Made by a program: the position numbers and the translations under genes. Shown one piece after another: positions 12,145-23,913 of a stretch of DNA of 61,877 nucleotides. Source of the stretch: Sphaeroforma sirkka (taxonomy: Eukaryota > Opisthokonta > Ichthyosporea > Ichthyophonida); NCBI GenBank assembly GCA_001586965.3, contig LUCW03001430.1:1-61877 (forward strand). The letters run 5' to 3'. Each line of letters opens with the position of its first letter. Positions within the stretch are counted from its first letter, which is position 1. The notes beneath the pieces are model-generated. The model saw only the letters and a list, made by a program, of their open reading frames with translations. It searched no databases and was not told the origin of the DNA.

Positions 12145-12860
12145 AGTATCGTATGTGCTGGCATTATCCTCGAGAGCTAGAGCAGTGTGCTGGCATTTAT
12201 CCTCGAGAGCTAGAGCAGTGCTGGCATTTATCCTCGAGAGCTAGAGCATTGTGCTGGCATTTATCCTCAGAGAGCTAGAGCATTGTGCTGGCATTTTACC
12301 TCAGAGAGCTAGAGGACTGGATGTGTACGTCTGAGAGCGACCCGTCGCGTTGTTTGAATTCTTGAAGCTACTGTTCATCTGTGTCAGCATATAGGAGTTT
12401 GGCAAGTACAATATAGGACTGTATTTGTGTCGGAGAAAAACTGCCAGTGGCAGAAACCGTGCAAACCATTAACCCGCTGTTTCAAAACAATGCCCAAGAG
12501 AGTTGTTTGATTGATTTATAGAGCTGTGTTGGCATTTAACCTCGAGAGCAAGAGTGGCTCATTTAACCTCGCGAGCTTGAGAGCTGCTGACGATTTTCCT
12601 CGCGAGCTCGAGGTGCTAACCGTTTATTCTCGCGAGAGCTAGAGTGGCTGGTTTATACTCTGGGAGCTAGAGTCGCTGCTTTTTTATACTCGAGAAGAGC
12701 TGAGTGGCTGGTTTATACTCTGGGAGCTAGAGTTGCTGGTTTATACTCGGGAGCTAGAGAGTGTGCTGCTTTTTTTATACTCAAGAGCTAGAGAGTGGCT
12801 GGTTTATACTCGGGAGCTAGAGTTGCTGGTTTATGCTCCAGAGCTTGAGCTCGATATCCG
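12145..12860 (-). repeat. A1 3'-UTR tandem arrays
   Basis: Two arrays lie between the polypurine tract and the end of pol. At 12145-12315 there are about five units of roughly 33 bp with CTCGAGAGCTAGAGCA and TGCTGGCATTTATC. At 12520-12860 there are degenerate units of about 27-30 bp with CTCGGGAGCTAGAGT and TGCTGGTTTATA. The second class happens to read LVYTRELEL in one plus-strand frame, but this lies outside the coding strand. Confidence 0.85.
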
Positions 12861-12888
12861 AGAACAAAGTTATATTGAAGATAAAGTA

Positions 12889-15800
12889 TTAGAACTGTGT
12901 GCGTTGGCGCTTACGTGTCCGTGTCTGCGAAGCTTTGTGGTAGGCCGCGATATCGTTGGCATCATCAAAAGCTTCTGCTGTTTCCCACGTTGGTTCGCCT
13001 TCTCGCCATCTCACCAGGTATTCCAATTTCCCCGTCTCATCATTCGTACGATGTGTGATAATATGGCGAAACTCAACCCCTCCTTCGGTCCATAAGTCTT
13101 CGTTAATTGGTGGGTCTGTGCGTCTATGCACTAAACGGAGGAGTTCCACCCGTACCGGTTTGGTCTTGAATTCTGGTGGGGCGGAACCATCCTTGTTCGC
13201 TAACTCGTAGCGTTGGCCGTGTCTAGCTTTGACTACATATGGTCCAAACAATGACCGCATAGCCTTAGTTGTTCGGCCTTCTGATCGTACAATGACCACA
13301 TCTCCTTCGTCGAAATGTACCAAGTCGTGAGCATGCAGGCGGTCAAATGTCGTCGTAAGCTTGCCTGTATACTTCTTGGTAATGTGGTGGAGGGTCGGCA
13401 ATATAGTGTCCTGTAACTGGTCTAATCGTTGTGCCCAGGTGTCATTCGTCATCGGCTGAGAATCCGGTAACTCGTCCGTGAAATCGGCGAACGAAACATG
13501 GCGGCGGCCAAAGTACACGCTAAACGGTGCACTCTTATGGCGGCGGGATATCCGAAGGTTCTGGTATAGCATCGTAAAGGGAAGGCGTTCGTCCCATCGA
13601 AGGGGAACTGTCTCACAGCATTGTCGAATGGAACGTGTAATCTCCTTGTGACGTCGTTCTGCCGCGCCCAGCACTTGGGGTCGATATGGTGGAGACACCT
13701 TATGTAGCATCCCCACTTCTTGGACCAGTAGCTCACTATCATGTTGGTGGTCATTCCTCGTGTCTGTTTAATTTTACGGGTAAGCCATGTTCGTATGTGG
13801 TGGAGGGTCGGCAGTATAGTGTCCTGTAACTGGTCTAATCGTTGTGCCCAGGTGTCATTCGTCATCGGCTGAGAATCCGGTAACTCGTCCGTGAAATCGG
13901 CGAACGGAACATGGCGGCGGCCAAAGTACACGCTAAACGGTGCACTCTTATGGCGACGGGATATCCGAAGGTTCTGGTATAGCATCGTAAACGGAAGGCG
14001 TTCGTCCCATCGAAGGGGAACTGCCTCACAGCATTGTCGAATAGAACGTGTAATCTCCTTGTGACGTCGTTCTGCCGCGCCCAGCACTTGGGGTCGATAT
14101 GGTGGAGACACCTTATGTAGCATCCCCACTTCCTGGACCAGAAGCTCCACTAACTTGTTGGTGAACTCCTTCCCCATGTCTGTTTGATTTTACGGGGAAA
14201 CCATGTTCGCCAAAAAATCTCTATGAGTGTCTGTGTCGTGGTTTCCTTTGTCTTGTCCGGTGTGGCTCGAAGGATAGAATAGCCTGTGGCGATGTCTAAG
14301 ACGTGAAGAATATAATTGTTCTTGCGTCTGGACTCCAGTGGCATCGGGATGTAGTCCACTTGAATATGGTCCCACGGGTAGCGTGCATCGATGCTAATCA
14401 TCGGGTGGAAACCTTTACGAAGTGTGTCCTGTCCCAAACATGTACCACATTGCCGCTTAACCTCTGTGGCTAACTCAAGTGCCCCTGGCCAAACGTGACC
14501 GTTCTGACGAAGTTTTTGGACTGTGTCCGCCGCCCCATGATGTCCTTGTTCGTGTTGCGCTTGCGTGAGTTGCGTACGACGCTGTTTCTCCGCCGGACTC
14601 GCTTGTGCAAACGCCGGTTGACCCTCTGCATCTGCCAGTGCCACTGAGATTTCTCGCGCTGTGTCTAAGCACATGACATATTTTGTATGCTTTGGTTCTG
14701 CAAAACCAAGTCGCTGTGAAAACAGCGGGTCCAGTTTGAATCCATTGGGAGGACCCACCCGTGCTACTACGGTATGACCCCATGGTGTCTTCCCACATGC
14801 GTACTTAGCGTACTTGAGGAACGTGTGTGGTGTCCGTGGTACCAGCACCGGTTCTGTCTGCAATAACTGCTTGAACAGGTCGAACCATGGTGTGCTCTTG
14901 GTACCCATGGTAGACATACTGTGGCCCGTGCGCCGTCGGCTCGTATCTTGCGTAACATCCTGTGTATCTGTTCCCAAGGCGGGTTCATCCATCCATCGAC
15001 TATCGACCAGTCGTGGGCAAACGCTCCTTCCCCATCATCCTTCGTCCAGAACCGAGGAAGCTGAGCGTTGGTTGGGTCCGCAAATACATCTATGTCATTC
15101 GGTCCAAAGTGTTGTTGCGCTTGTTCAAAGTAACTAGGGAATAACTGCCAGCCGTCTGTATACATTATTTCGAGTTCGTCCTGCTCCGCTGTCCCCTCGT
15201 GTACTCTACTTAACATGTCCGGGAGCACATTTGTCTCTCCTGGTATATGCGATATGGTAAAGTTGAATGGCGCGATGATATGATGCCATCTCTGAAGCAT
15301 CGGATTAAGCTTGAGCTGTGTGTTCATATATACACAAGGGCCTTGTGGTCCGTGAAGACCGCAAACCGTTGCCCATCCAAGTATTCCCTGAAATGTGTCA
15401 GTCCATATACCAATGCCAGTAACTCCTTCATAGGTGTGGCGTAGTTCTGTTGCGCATGGTTCAGAGTCTTACTAAAGAACATTAAGTAATGTTTCTTACC
15501 GTTGACCCATTGGAATAGCGCTCCCCCTAAACCGTAATCGCTAGCGTCGGTTTCCAAGTTCAGAGGAATGCCGTCGACCGGAAAGTGTAACGCCACAGCA
15601 TTCACCACTGCGTCCTTCATTGCCTGCCACGCCTGTGCATGTCTCTCCTCCCAACGATCACCTATCAACTCCTTTGGTTTGAGTTTGCAAAATTCGCGCA
15701 AGGGTGCAACCGTGTTCGCGAAATTAGGCAGATGTTCGTGGAGGTAATTTGCTAAACCCAACGCCGAGGCTATATCTTTGTATCGTAGTGGTGTGGGCCA

Positions 15801-17180
15801 GTCGATCAGCTTGGCCTGCTTTTCATGGTCAATGTCAATGCCTTGTGCCGATACTTTCTTCCCTAGGATCATGACTTCGGAGATAGCGAAGTGGCACTTG
15901 GCAGGGTTAAGCTTAAAACTGTGGTATGTTAAGCGTTGTATCACCTTCTGCACCGTCCTAACGTGTTCGTCATAACCGTCACTGGCGATAACTATGTCAT
16001 CGATATAGTGGTGAACCGGTAAGCCATCAAGTATTGTACTCAAGGTACGTTGGAACTGCTGCGTGAGTACATGAAGACCGAACGGTGCTGATGTGAACGA
16101 GTACTGATAACGTTCGTGTGTAAAACTAAATAAGTATTGTGAGTCTGGATGGATGGGCAGCCTGTGGTATGCAGCCGATATGTCCAGCGTCGTGTAGTAC
16201 TTCTTACTCTTGAGGCGAGATATGAGTTCGTTGACCTTGGGGATCAGGAACTGGTCACCAGGAATAAGCGCGTTAACGGCACGCATGTCTAAACACACGC
16301 GTACCTTCTTGACGTTGCCTTCCGCATCGAATGTCGGTACCGCAAGGAGAGGAAGATTAACAGTCGTTGGTGTCGTTCGTTTCGTGATCACCCCAAATCC
16401 GTCAACCACTTCTTCACTTGTTCATCCACATAGGGGAGCCATCGATCGGATACGAAGTTACGCGCCGATCGCCGCATCTGCAACGCTTGTTCATGGGTTA
16501 CTGGGATGGTTACCTCACTCCCTTCCAGACGACAGCGCGCGTTGTCGGCAATTTTCGCATTGGCTTCCAAATCCTGTGCCAACCGTTGGCGTACATCGAC
16601 GGGTTCCGTCGTGCCTGTCGGCGAAATGTGGTATGGGTTCGAGGAGCTCTTCTAGTTCTGTGGGGTCTATTGGTGCAAGTGGCGATTGGATACCGCCTAT
16701 GTATAGGCCCAAGCCTTTCAACATATCTTCAACCCCACAACTATTCACTATACACATCTTTAATATCTGAGAACCCGTCCGGATACTCAAGCCTTTCAAC
16801 ATATCTTGCCCCACTATAACATCTATACCCGTCGGCAAGTTCATCAATTCTAATGAACCGTCGATAATTCTGGTACCGTACCTTATAGGTACCACTTCCG
16901 TCGTCCCCAGTCGAGGAGTTCGCACCGCCTTGTCAGCTAAATATATAAATGACCCAGGTGGTGCCGGAGTTATTGGTCGGCCAAGGAGGTCTGCGGATGT
17001 CTGTGAGATACAACTTCTATTTGCTCCCGTGTCTATCAAGGCTTTGAACGTACGTCCGTTGATTTGTACTTGAATATAGACTCGGTTGTCTGACGTCAGC
17101 AATGGGTCTTGTATTGCCATCACTGCTCCAATCGTGGTAACAAATATGAAGCTCCTATCCGACTCAGACACCCTCACCTC
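12889..17180 (-). pseudogene. pol: A1 Pol (broken): protease-RT-RNase H-MTase-like-integrase-chromodomain
   Basis: Family A Pol. Protease (17177-16515) contains ALIDTGANRSC. RT and RNase H (16409-15324) contain HHYIDDIVIASDGY, LETDASDYGLGG and TDHKALVYI. The methyltransferase-like segment has DVFADPTNAQLPRFW and GWMNPPW (15327-14767). Next come the HHCC finger and integrase (14992-13449), then a chromodomain (EYLVRWREGEPTWETAE) near 13000. Breaks include 2-nt insertions near 15330 and 14890, a 1-nt deletion before the second integrase aspartate near 14187 and a 413-bp duplication. A 78-bp in-frame insertion at about 16710-16787 is bracketed by a repeated CAAGCCTTTCAACATATCTT. No intact product is expected. 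Confidence 0.9.
13382..14209 (-). repeat. 413-bp direct tandem duplication within A1 integrase
   Basis: Plus-strand 13382-13794 repeats 13795-14209. Both start ATGTGGTGGAGGGTCGGCA and both end near CCATGTTCG. The duplication repeats the integrase E-motif region (SPPYRPQVLGAAERRHKEI) and the part after it. The left copy has several extra changes near 13720-13780. A2 and A3 have only one copy. Confidence 0.92.
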
Positions 17181-17183
17181 TCA
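17181..17183 (-). promoter_or_regulatory. In-frame TGA between gag and pol, copy A1
   Basis: Minus-strand GCA TGA GAG GTG AGG GTG TCT continues directly into the protease frame, as in A2. The gag frame upstream is displaced in A1 by an insertion near 17215, but the junction itself is preserved. Confidence 0.8.
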
Positions 17184-19518
17184 TGCATGATCGGCTACCG
17201 ACTCCCACGTGTCATCTCATAAGGTGTGTGGTTTGGTGGTGACGTCATGTGCTCGAAGTCTTCGTAAAGGATCGTGTTGATATGAATCTCTGTAGCTTCC
17301 GATGGTGGAGCCAAGTCTTCGTCCTGTGTAATCGCATTCACCTGTACTTGAGGCGTCGGACGTATTGTAACTACGTCTCTAGTCTGGGATGTATTCTGCC
17401 CCTGTCCTGCGGTTGACGTTGTGGACGGTCTGTGTACCGATTGTACGTCCCTCAAAGGACGGTTGTTGTCGTATAGCCTTGCCCGACCCTCTGCGCTCAC
17501 CGCTTGCGACGCCCTGAAATGATGACACCGTGGGATGTGCCTACCACCTGGTGGCGCCTGTGCCTGGCACCCCGCACAAGTCGTTGGTACCGTAGGTTGG
17601 GGCCGTTGAGTCCAATTCTGCGTTTGTCGTCTACTCGTCTGTAGGTTGGGGCGGCTATTGGTGTGGTCGCGACTTCCATTGGTCGTCGGGCCCTCGCGGT
17701 TGTTGCGACCCTGGAAACGTTGCTGTGCATCCGTACGTTGCTGTGTCTCCATCAGTTGCCATTTGGGATGCAACTGTAGAGTACGTTCATACGTACGCAT
17801 CCTGAATGCATCCTGAATGTCAGGGCTCAACAACAGCTGTATAAGCTCGTGTGTCTCCATCAGTTGCCATTTGGGATGCAACTGTAGAGTACGTTCATAC
17901 GTACGGCCGTTGAGCTTCTTCTAACAGTTGTACAATGCAGTGGTTCACTAAATTCTGTTGGAAGTCGGCATCTGTCTGGCACCGTTCACGTGCCCTCCTG
18001 GTTCTCCATGAGCTGTGTCATTTGTTCCATAAGAGGAGTGTGCATGTTCCGACTTTGGCCCTTGGCTAACTTGCGAAACGCGGGATCGACAGTGGCTTGT
18101 GTTTCGTGCGAACAGATCTGTTCGATCTGTAGTTGAGGTGTGCATGTCTTCAACCGTTCAGAGTTGTCGCGGATGTAGTCCAGCGTTGACTTCTCCGCCT
18201 TGAAGTAAGATAGTACCTTATGAAACCATGTAAGGTTCCAACTCTCGTCCAGCCCTGCGATTTGTGCGTTCTTGAACGCCTCGAGGGAGGTTTGGTGTGT
18301 CCCGTTCCATGATATCGAGAATGTAGGTAGTAGTATCTGTTCGACGGCCAATCAGGCCACGTACGTGGTGAAGGTACGGGACGCTTCTCTACCGGTCGGG
18401 ACTCTAATGTAGCTCGAAGTGTCTCAATCACGCCCCGAAGAGCTTCAGCTCGAGCCGTGTTATTCTCCTCGATTGCTTGCATGCGCATAGCTCGTCACTT
18501 AACGTCTGTAGTATCCGTGCGTGTAGCGCCTGTCGCCTTTTCTCGATACTAGCCGGTGTGGGCGGAGGCACTGTTGTCTCCTTCTCTTGTCGTTTATGTG
18601 TCTGTACATATTCACTGGGCGCTTCTTTCTCGCCCCACTGACGTTGCTGTTGTTGGCGCAGGTTCGTACTTAATCGGTCCTGTCTATTCTTCACCGCCTG
18701 CTTACCTTGAGGATTCTGTCTGGCTAATACTTGTTCATGTGCGAACTCTTGAAAAGTTGGTGTGTTCTCACTGGCAGACAGAGTATCATCCTCCTCGGTT
18801 GAACTGTCCTCTGACCCTGGTGATTTGTACCCAAGTCCATAAAACGGACGCTCACAGCCTTGAATTCGGAAGGTAGGGTTGTCTTCGTCCTCTGGTACTG
18901 CCTGTACCCGTTCGTGTGCGTCAGAAGAACTCTCCTTAGCGGCCGGCCCTATTGTAGTTCGTCCGGCGTTTATGCGCTGTAACCTCTGTTCGTATTTTTT
19001 TTCAAAGAGAGACTGCTGTTGTGTCATCAGCTCCGTGAGTTTCTGAGCTGACGATTGTTCCCGTGCCGTTTCCTTGTTGTTGGTACGGTTCCGGTGACGC
19101 TTCCGCTTGTTAGGTGGGAGGCGTGGTGGGTCATTACTGGGAAATAAGGCCCCTGGAGTATCCCGAGACGAACGAGGGGACAGCCCTTCACTGGCTACCT
19201 GTTCACCAATAAAAGTCTGACTACTGTCCGCACGCAGGTTGGGTACTTCCTTGGTCTCACCCCTCGAATATGACATCCTCGTCAGATTGTGCAGGTCCAT
19301 TTTTTTGTTTGCTGTTGGTGGCTGCTTGTCGTCCGCGGAAATAAATGTGGAGCCCCAAGATGTGTCTGTTGTTGCCCCTCCAGTGCCTGACCTGAGTGCG
19401 GAGCGGAGCGTTCCGTATGGGACTGACGACGTTTAGTTCCACGTCGGTCGATATCATCTTCCTTGCGGCGCTCAGGATTCAAGAGTTGCTGTCTACGACT
19501 TTTGGCGGGGTAGGACAT
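17184..19518 (-). pseudogene. gag: A1 Gag (frame-broken)
   Basis: Starts at ATG 19518 (MSYPAKSRRQQLLNPERRKE). The order is a charged, Gln-rich N-terminal part (19300-18430), then the capsid-like core shared with family B (RTWPDWPSNRY, GLDESWNLTWFHKVL, TVDPAFRKLAKG), then the basic tail and finger CAGCQAQAPPGGRHIPRC (about 17520-17575). The frame is lost near 18350 and 18000. A stretch of about 55 bp (GTGTCTCCATCAGTTGCC...) is duplicated at 17743-17797 and 17850-17904. Gag would form the particle that packages the RNA. Confidence 0.85.
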
Positions 19519-20445
19519 GGTTGGTGAGTTGTTTGTCAATGGAGAACTAGAAATGTGTGCGAATGAACTGATAGAGTACTGAATATAAATATCCATTTTC
19601 TATTAAATTTCATCCTCAAAACATAACATAACGTCTCGACATCGATCTCCGAGGAACTCGTGGGTTCCTCGTGACTGTTTTATTTCCTACACTAACATCA
19701 GTAGTGTGGATAGTCTATATACTCTACTCTAACACTACCAGCTGTCTTACTCTTCATCCCACAATAACATATGGTTGAGTGCCTCATTAGTCGGAGCCAC
19801 TTCTTGTTCTACTCCTCGCCAGCTCTTACTCCGGCCTAATGACGGCCTATTCGCAGGACCCTGTTGGGAACTTCCCTCATCGCTCCTCTTTTACTCTTCT
19901 TACCCGTGATGTCCTTGTCATGTGCTGTTGCGGTTGTTGGAATATGCTTCTTGATCTAAGAACGATTGCTCGTTATTGCACTCCTAAACTAAGCTGCCGT
20001 CAACCACACCTTCTGTGCATACTGTTGATCCTCTCCGTTGACCTGATTTATCTGGAAGTTCTAGTGATTTGAGTGTGTTCGCATATCATTTTCACAATTT
20101 AACCTTGTATTTACTTGCATCGTTCGTGTTATGTGCGCCCCCACCCTTATATGCTCCTAATAACTCACAGGTGCTTACTTGTGTCTCTGTATGCTTCCTA
20201 ATATCCCATTCTGAAAACTTTTGTAAAATAATCTAGTATGCCGCTGATTCTTTGCGTCATCGTACTAACCGAGTCGGTACTAACCATGTACATCTCCCAT
20301 CTCTATTACCCTACTGTGGATCCTAAAGAACTTTCTTCTAACAACTTCTTAAATACAATTTAAGCTCATTAGCTTGCAATTCGATTTGTACTTGTCTCAC
20401 ACTGAAAACAACCTTCCTACCTGTACTAACTTTCCTTGTTGACCC
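19519..20445 (-). other. A1 5' leader (truncated)
   Basis: Non-coding leader homologous to 33431-34716 of A2, with an internal deletion of about 80 bp near 20423. It ends at 'gaccc', where family B LTR sequence begins. A plus-strand frame at 19839-20072 recurs in other copies only because the DNA is repeated. Confidence 0.8.
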
Positions 20446-20625
20446 TGTAGTAAACACATCAAAATGATACTAAAACCTACTGAGTCTCCCTGAGTTCACT
20501 CAGTTAGTGTATTTATTCTTTATATTTGATTGTCCACGTGGTTACAAATAATTCACCTCGTGTGAATTAATTGTAATTATGTAATTCTAACTCCACACTA
20601 TAGTGGTTCAATTTGATTTACCACA
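20446..20625 (-). repeat. B1 3' LTR
   Basis: 180 bp on the plus strand from TGTAGTAAACACATC to TTTACCACA, matching 43141-43319 of B2 with small differences. It is followed by CTTCCCTCAAGCTCAAG, the complement of the polypurine tract. It lies directly against the truncated A1 leader. Confidence 0.88.
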
Positions 20626-20834
20626 CTTCCCTCAAGCTCAAGTGTCACCAGTGATTGAAGAGCTTATAAAAAAAAAAATGACCTCTTAAACTATTGAAAA
20701 TTTAAACATATATAACTAGTAGTGTAAATAAACAACTTATATATATATATATATATATAAACTCTATGAAACCTTCTGCTGAGTAAGTTCTTACCTTGAA
20801 ACTGGTCTTTTGAACCATCCCGGCTGTGCTGGTA

Positions 20835-20940
20835 CGTTTTTCACCCCCAAAAAAAAAGCTAGGGTATCCGCTGGTATGTTTGACCCCATAAGCTAGGGGT
20901 ATCCGCTGGAGTTATACTCGCCTATAAGCTCGAGTTGTGG
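20835..20940 (-). repeat. B1 3'-UTR short repeats
   Basis: Two to three copies of a unit with AGCTAGGGTATCCGCTGG, followed by TATACTCGCCTATAAGCTCGAG. The same array is present in B2 at 43530-43625. A (TA)n run at 20738-20759 precedes it. Confidence 0.8.
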
Positions 20941-21055
20941 AATAAAATGTAAAAATTTTCGCCTCTATACCGTGGTGAAATCTCACGAGGAGAGACAAAA
21001 CTCCGATCCGGAAGTAGATGATAGACATCTAGTATTCATCAACATAACGTTGGAA

Positions 21056-23180
21056 TTATTGTTGTTGTGCCGCTTTCTTCTTCTGCCGAGTTTGCTCGGC
21101 TTTGTGGTATGCCGCGATGTCATTCGGATCGTCAAAAGCTTCGGCTGACTCCCAAGTTGGATCACCATCCCGCCAGCGAACCAAGTATTCTGTATTCCCT
21201 GTGGAATCATTCTGTCTATGTCGAATGATGTAACGGAACGAGAACTATCCTGCCACATATGATCTTCTAAAGGCTTTTCGGTGGCTCTATGGACTAGTCG
21301 CAAAAGTTCCACTCTAACTGGTTTACCTTTGAAAGTATCTGGAAGTGAACCATCCTTGTGTGTCAGTTCATATCCTTGTCCCTGTCTGTTTTTTTGACAA
21401 CGTATGGTCCAAACATTGGTCGCATTGCTTTTGGTTGTGCGACCTTCGGACCGTACCATTACCACATCCCTGGTTGAAAGGCGATAAAATCGTAAGCATG
21501 GAGGCGGTCAAACTGCCTGGATAGTGTGTCTGCGTATTTCTGCGTGACCTTGTAAAGCGTCGGCAAGATAGTGTCGTGCAAACGATCCAGATGGTGTGCC
21601 CAAGCTCTCATTGGTGACCGGCTGATTCCCGGAAGGTCATCCGTGAAGTCAGCAAACGGAACATGACGGCGACCGAAGTAAGCACTGAATGGTGCTGTCT
21701 TGTGTCGCCGAGATATTCGGAGGTTCTGGCACAGCATAATAAGTGGTAGTCGGACATCCCATGCCGTAGGCAAAGATTCACATAGCTTGCGAACTCCTTC
21801 AGTGGATGTCTCTGTGTCATCTCTCCGCTGCTCCCAGAACCTGAGGACGATATGGTGGCGACTTTGCATGTATCACTCCAACAGCTCTTGAGTTATTAAT
21901 TTAACAATCTTGTTTGAAAAACTCGCCTCCCTCGTCTGATTGAATTTTCCTGGGAAAACCGTGTTCCCAAACACCTCCATAAGTTTAGATAACAACACCA
22001 CTAGTAACCTGACTGATTTGGCCGTTATATCATCATCGAGTACCCTGTTGCTATATCCAAGACGTGCAATATTATCGATTTCCAGCCTGCTGAAACTAGT
22101 GGCTTTTGGAATCCCCATGTCCCACTTTAATATTGATGGTGTTTGGATACTAGAGCATCAAACATATCAGTTATATTAATCATGCATTGGGTGCTTTCGT
22201 AACACCTCTGTCCAACACCATGCGACAGTTTCAGCCAACTGTTTGTGCAAGTTCCAGAGCGTAGAGTGGCCAAAAAATGTCCGTTCGCTACGTTGTTGAG
22301 CAACTGTATCTTCCGCTCTATGATGCCCAACATGAACATGTACTGAAAGGTTTGAAAAGCTAATCAGCATTGACTATCAATGCCTGATCTGGAGAATCCG
22401 TCATGGCTACTTCATTTATGTCTGGCGGCTCGATACTAGCCGAGAGACGTATCTAGTACAATTGCTTTCAAATACTGAGGACGGATCAATGCATATCTTA
22501 ATCGTGCTGAAAACGTCGCTGGAAGGCTGTAACTTCTCGTGGCTGATCGTTTGGCAATGACTGTGATGCCCATGGTGTCTTGCCACTCGCATACTTTCCG
22601 TTATAGGGTAGAGGGCTTCTTTTCACTGAACTAATACCTAGGTCAGATTGTTGAAAAGACTTCTGAATAACTGGAACCAAGGTTCGTGGGGCGCCGCACA
22701 TTGGAACTTCGAACGCGATTGTTGGTCTGTACACTGACTAACGCTACAGTTAACATTCTAGATGGTATGCCAAATCTCCATGGTGTTCGGAGCTCCGAAT
22801 AATTCAGTTATAATGTAATACGATGGACAAAATGTTACTTCACAGATAATGTAGCGTGGCAAATGGTAAAAGTTGCGAAGTATAAAAACATCGACATTAT
22901 TCTCACCAGGGTTCCGGCTTTTTTTATTCTAGAGCAGTATCAGAAAATCACAACTCGTGCATGATTTGGAGACAAAGTCTGCACGAATATGTTACAAGCG
23001 TTCCCATGGGTATACCCAGGATGATTAGAAAAGTATAGTCGAAACACTTCTCGCTTGATGTAATGCGTCATCGTTGTAGCGTGATTTAGCAAAGCTGTGT
23101 GTGGATAATATTGAATGAAAGCAGCATATCAGTCAACACTGAATCAATAAAAGACCTTCCGGATCGCCGGAAGTTCGTCG
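21056..23180 (-). pseudogene. pol: B1 Pol 3' part (decayed)
   Basis: Chromodomain remnants near 21056-21240 (DPTWESAEAFDDPNDIA in a shifted frame). The integrase C-terminal part at 21459-21869 carries KTAPFSAYFGRRHVPFADF. The HHCC finger region is near 22150-22370 with frameshifts. There are at least four frame breaks. It retains the integrase stretch that B2 has lost (about 21270-21745). Confidence 0.8.
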
Positions 23181-23204
23181 TTAATAAACGGATGTAGCCG
23201 AATG

Positions 23205-23664
23205 CTCTAGGATTCAAATTTAACGTAAGTTTTTCTTCGTCGTGTAAATGAGAACATAATTGCTATTGCTTGTTCCCTTACATGTACATCTGAACATATT
23301 TGCAAATCCATATTTCTAACGTCGCTTGCATCAGCCATCGAGTTGAAAAGCTGTACTTCACGATATTGAAATTTGAACACACTTTTCAATGTATGAATGA
23401 GACTTTGTCCAGTCTCAGGAACAGCGCGCATGAACATCTCTCACCATCTGCATTCAGTTTAGTCTAAAACGTCTGAGGTCAATCACTGCCTCTTTGAGAA
23501 ATTAACGAGGACAAGTGCATCCTTTTTGCTGAAGATACTATACACTTGCTGGCACCTTGTCAAGATAGCTCGTTAGCAGATAAGAGAAATCACCCACGCC
23601 CAGCAATGCATGCCGATTGTTCATGATACGAGTTCTCGATTCCATATTCAGCTATTGTTTTGAA
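23205..23664 (-). pseudogene. Decayed Ty1/copia scrap (protease region)
   Basis: Patchy similarity to element C1: 'ccagtctcagga' and 'ctcaccatctgca-tcagtttag' match 55630-55680, 'cttgctggcacct' matches 55753, and GCTCGTTAGCAGATAAG (23568-23584) then 'cacccacgcccagcaatgc' match 56308-56350. The order of blocks is the uninterrupted gag-protease order, which C1 no longer has. Confidence 0.7.
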
Positions 23665-23913
23665 TGTAGTAAGTATACGCGAGATAACTGTATTTCAACG
23701 TTCTCCCTCCTCAGGGAGGGGACGTTGTTCATTTATTAGTAATTATAAACAGTATGACTCCTAAAATGACTGACTCTTAAATGAGTCATTAGTCATGTGC
23801 TGTAAAACCAGCAAAACCCTAAAATCAGTTTATCAGATTATTCTGATAAACTGTAAAACTTGTAATAAACCTAAACTAATCAAATAAATCTAAGTACTTG
23901 TATTCTGACCACA
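23665..23913 (-). repeat. A5 3' LTR
   Basis: 249 bp, TGTAGTAAGTATACG...CTGACCACA, with the TGACTCTTAAATGAGTCA palindrome and the TTTATCAGATTATTCTGATAAA hairpin region typical of family A. Confidence 0.9.

Larger units (their letters stand above)
11922..20445 (-). mobile_element. Ty3/gypsy chromovirus, family A, copy A1 (5' LTR missing)
   Basis: Minus-strand order is leader, gag, in-frame stop, pol, tandem-array 3' UTR, polypurine tract, 3' LTR. The left (3') LTR is at 11922-12072. The right end stops inside the 5' leader at 20445, where the LTR of family B copy B1 begins, so A1's own 5' LTR is not present. Against A2 the copy carries a 2-nt insertion near 14890, another near 15330, a 413-bp duplication in integrase, a 78-bp in-frame insertion near 16710 and duplications in gag. 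It cannot encode a full Pol. Confidence 0.9.
20446..23180 (-). mobile_element. Ty3/gypsy chromovirus, family B, copy B1 (3' part only)
   Basis: 3' LTR, 3' UTR and pol from the chromodomain back to about the RNase H region; gag, protease and most RT are absent. The first 1.6 kb is well preserved. From about 22150 rightward the match to B2 becomes patchy, with islands such as 'catcgacattattctcacc' (22890) and 'cagtcaacactgaa' (23131), and it fades near 23180. Confidence 0.8.

Noticed and set aside
12145..12315. Direct repeats resembling a CRISPR array
   Set aside because: Units are adjacent tandem copies without unique spacers, inside a eukaryotic retrotransposon 3' UTR and present in all copies.
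19839..20072. Conserved 77-codon frame also at 25632-25841 and 33680-33979
   Set aside because: Antisense to the element leader; identity reflects DNA repetition, and the start differs between copies.
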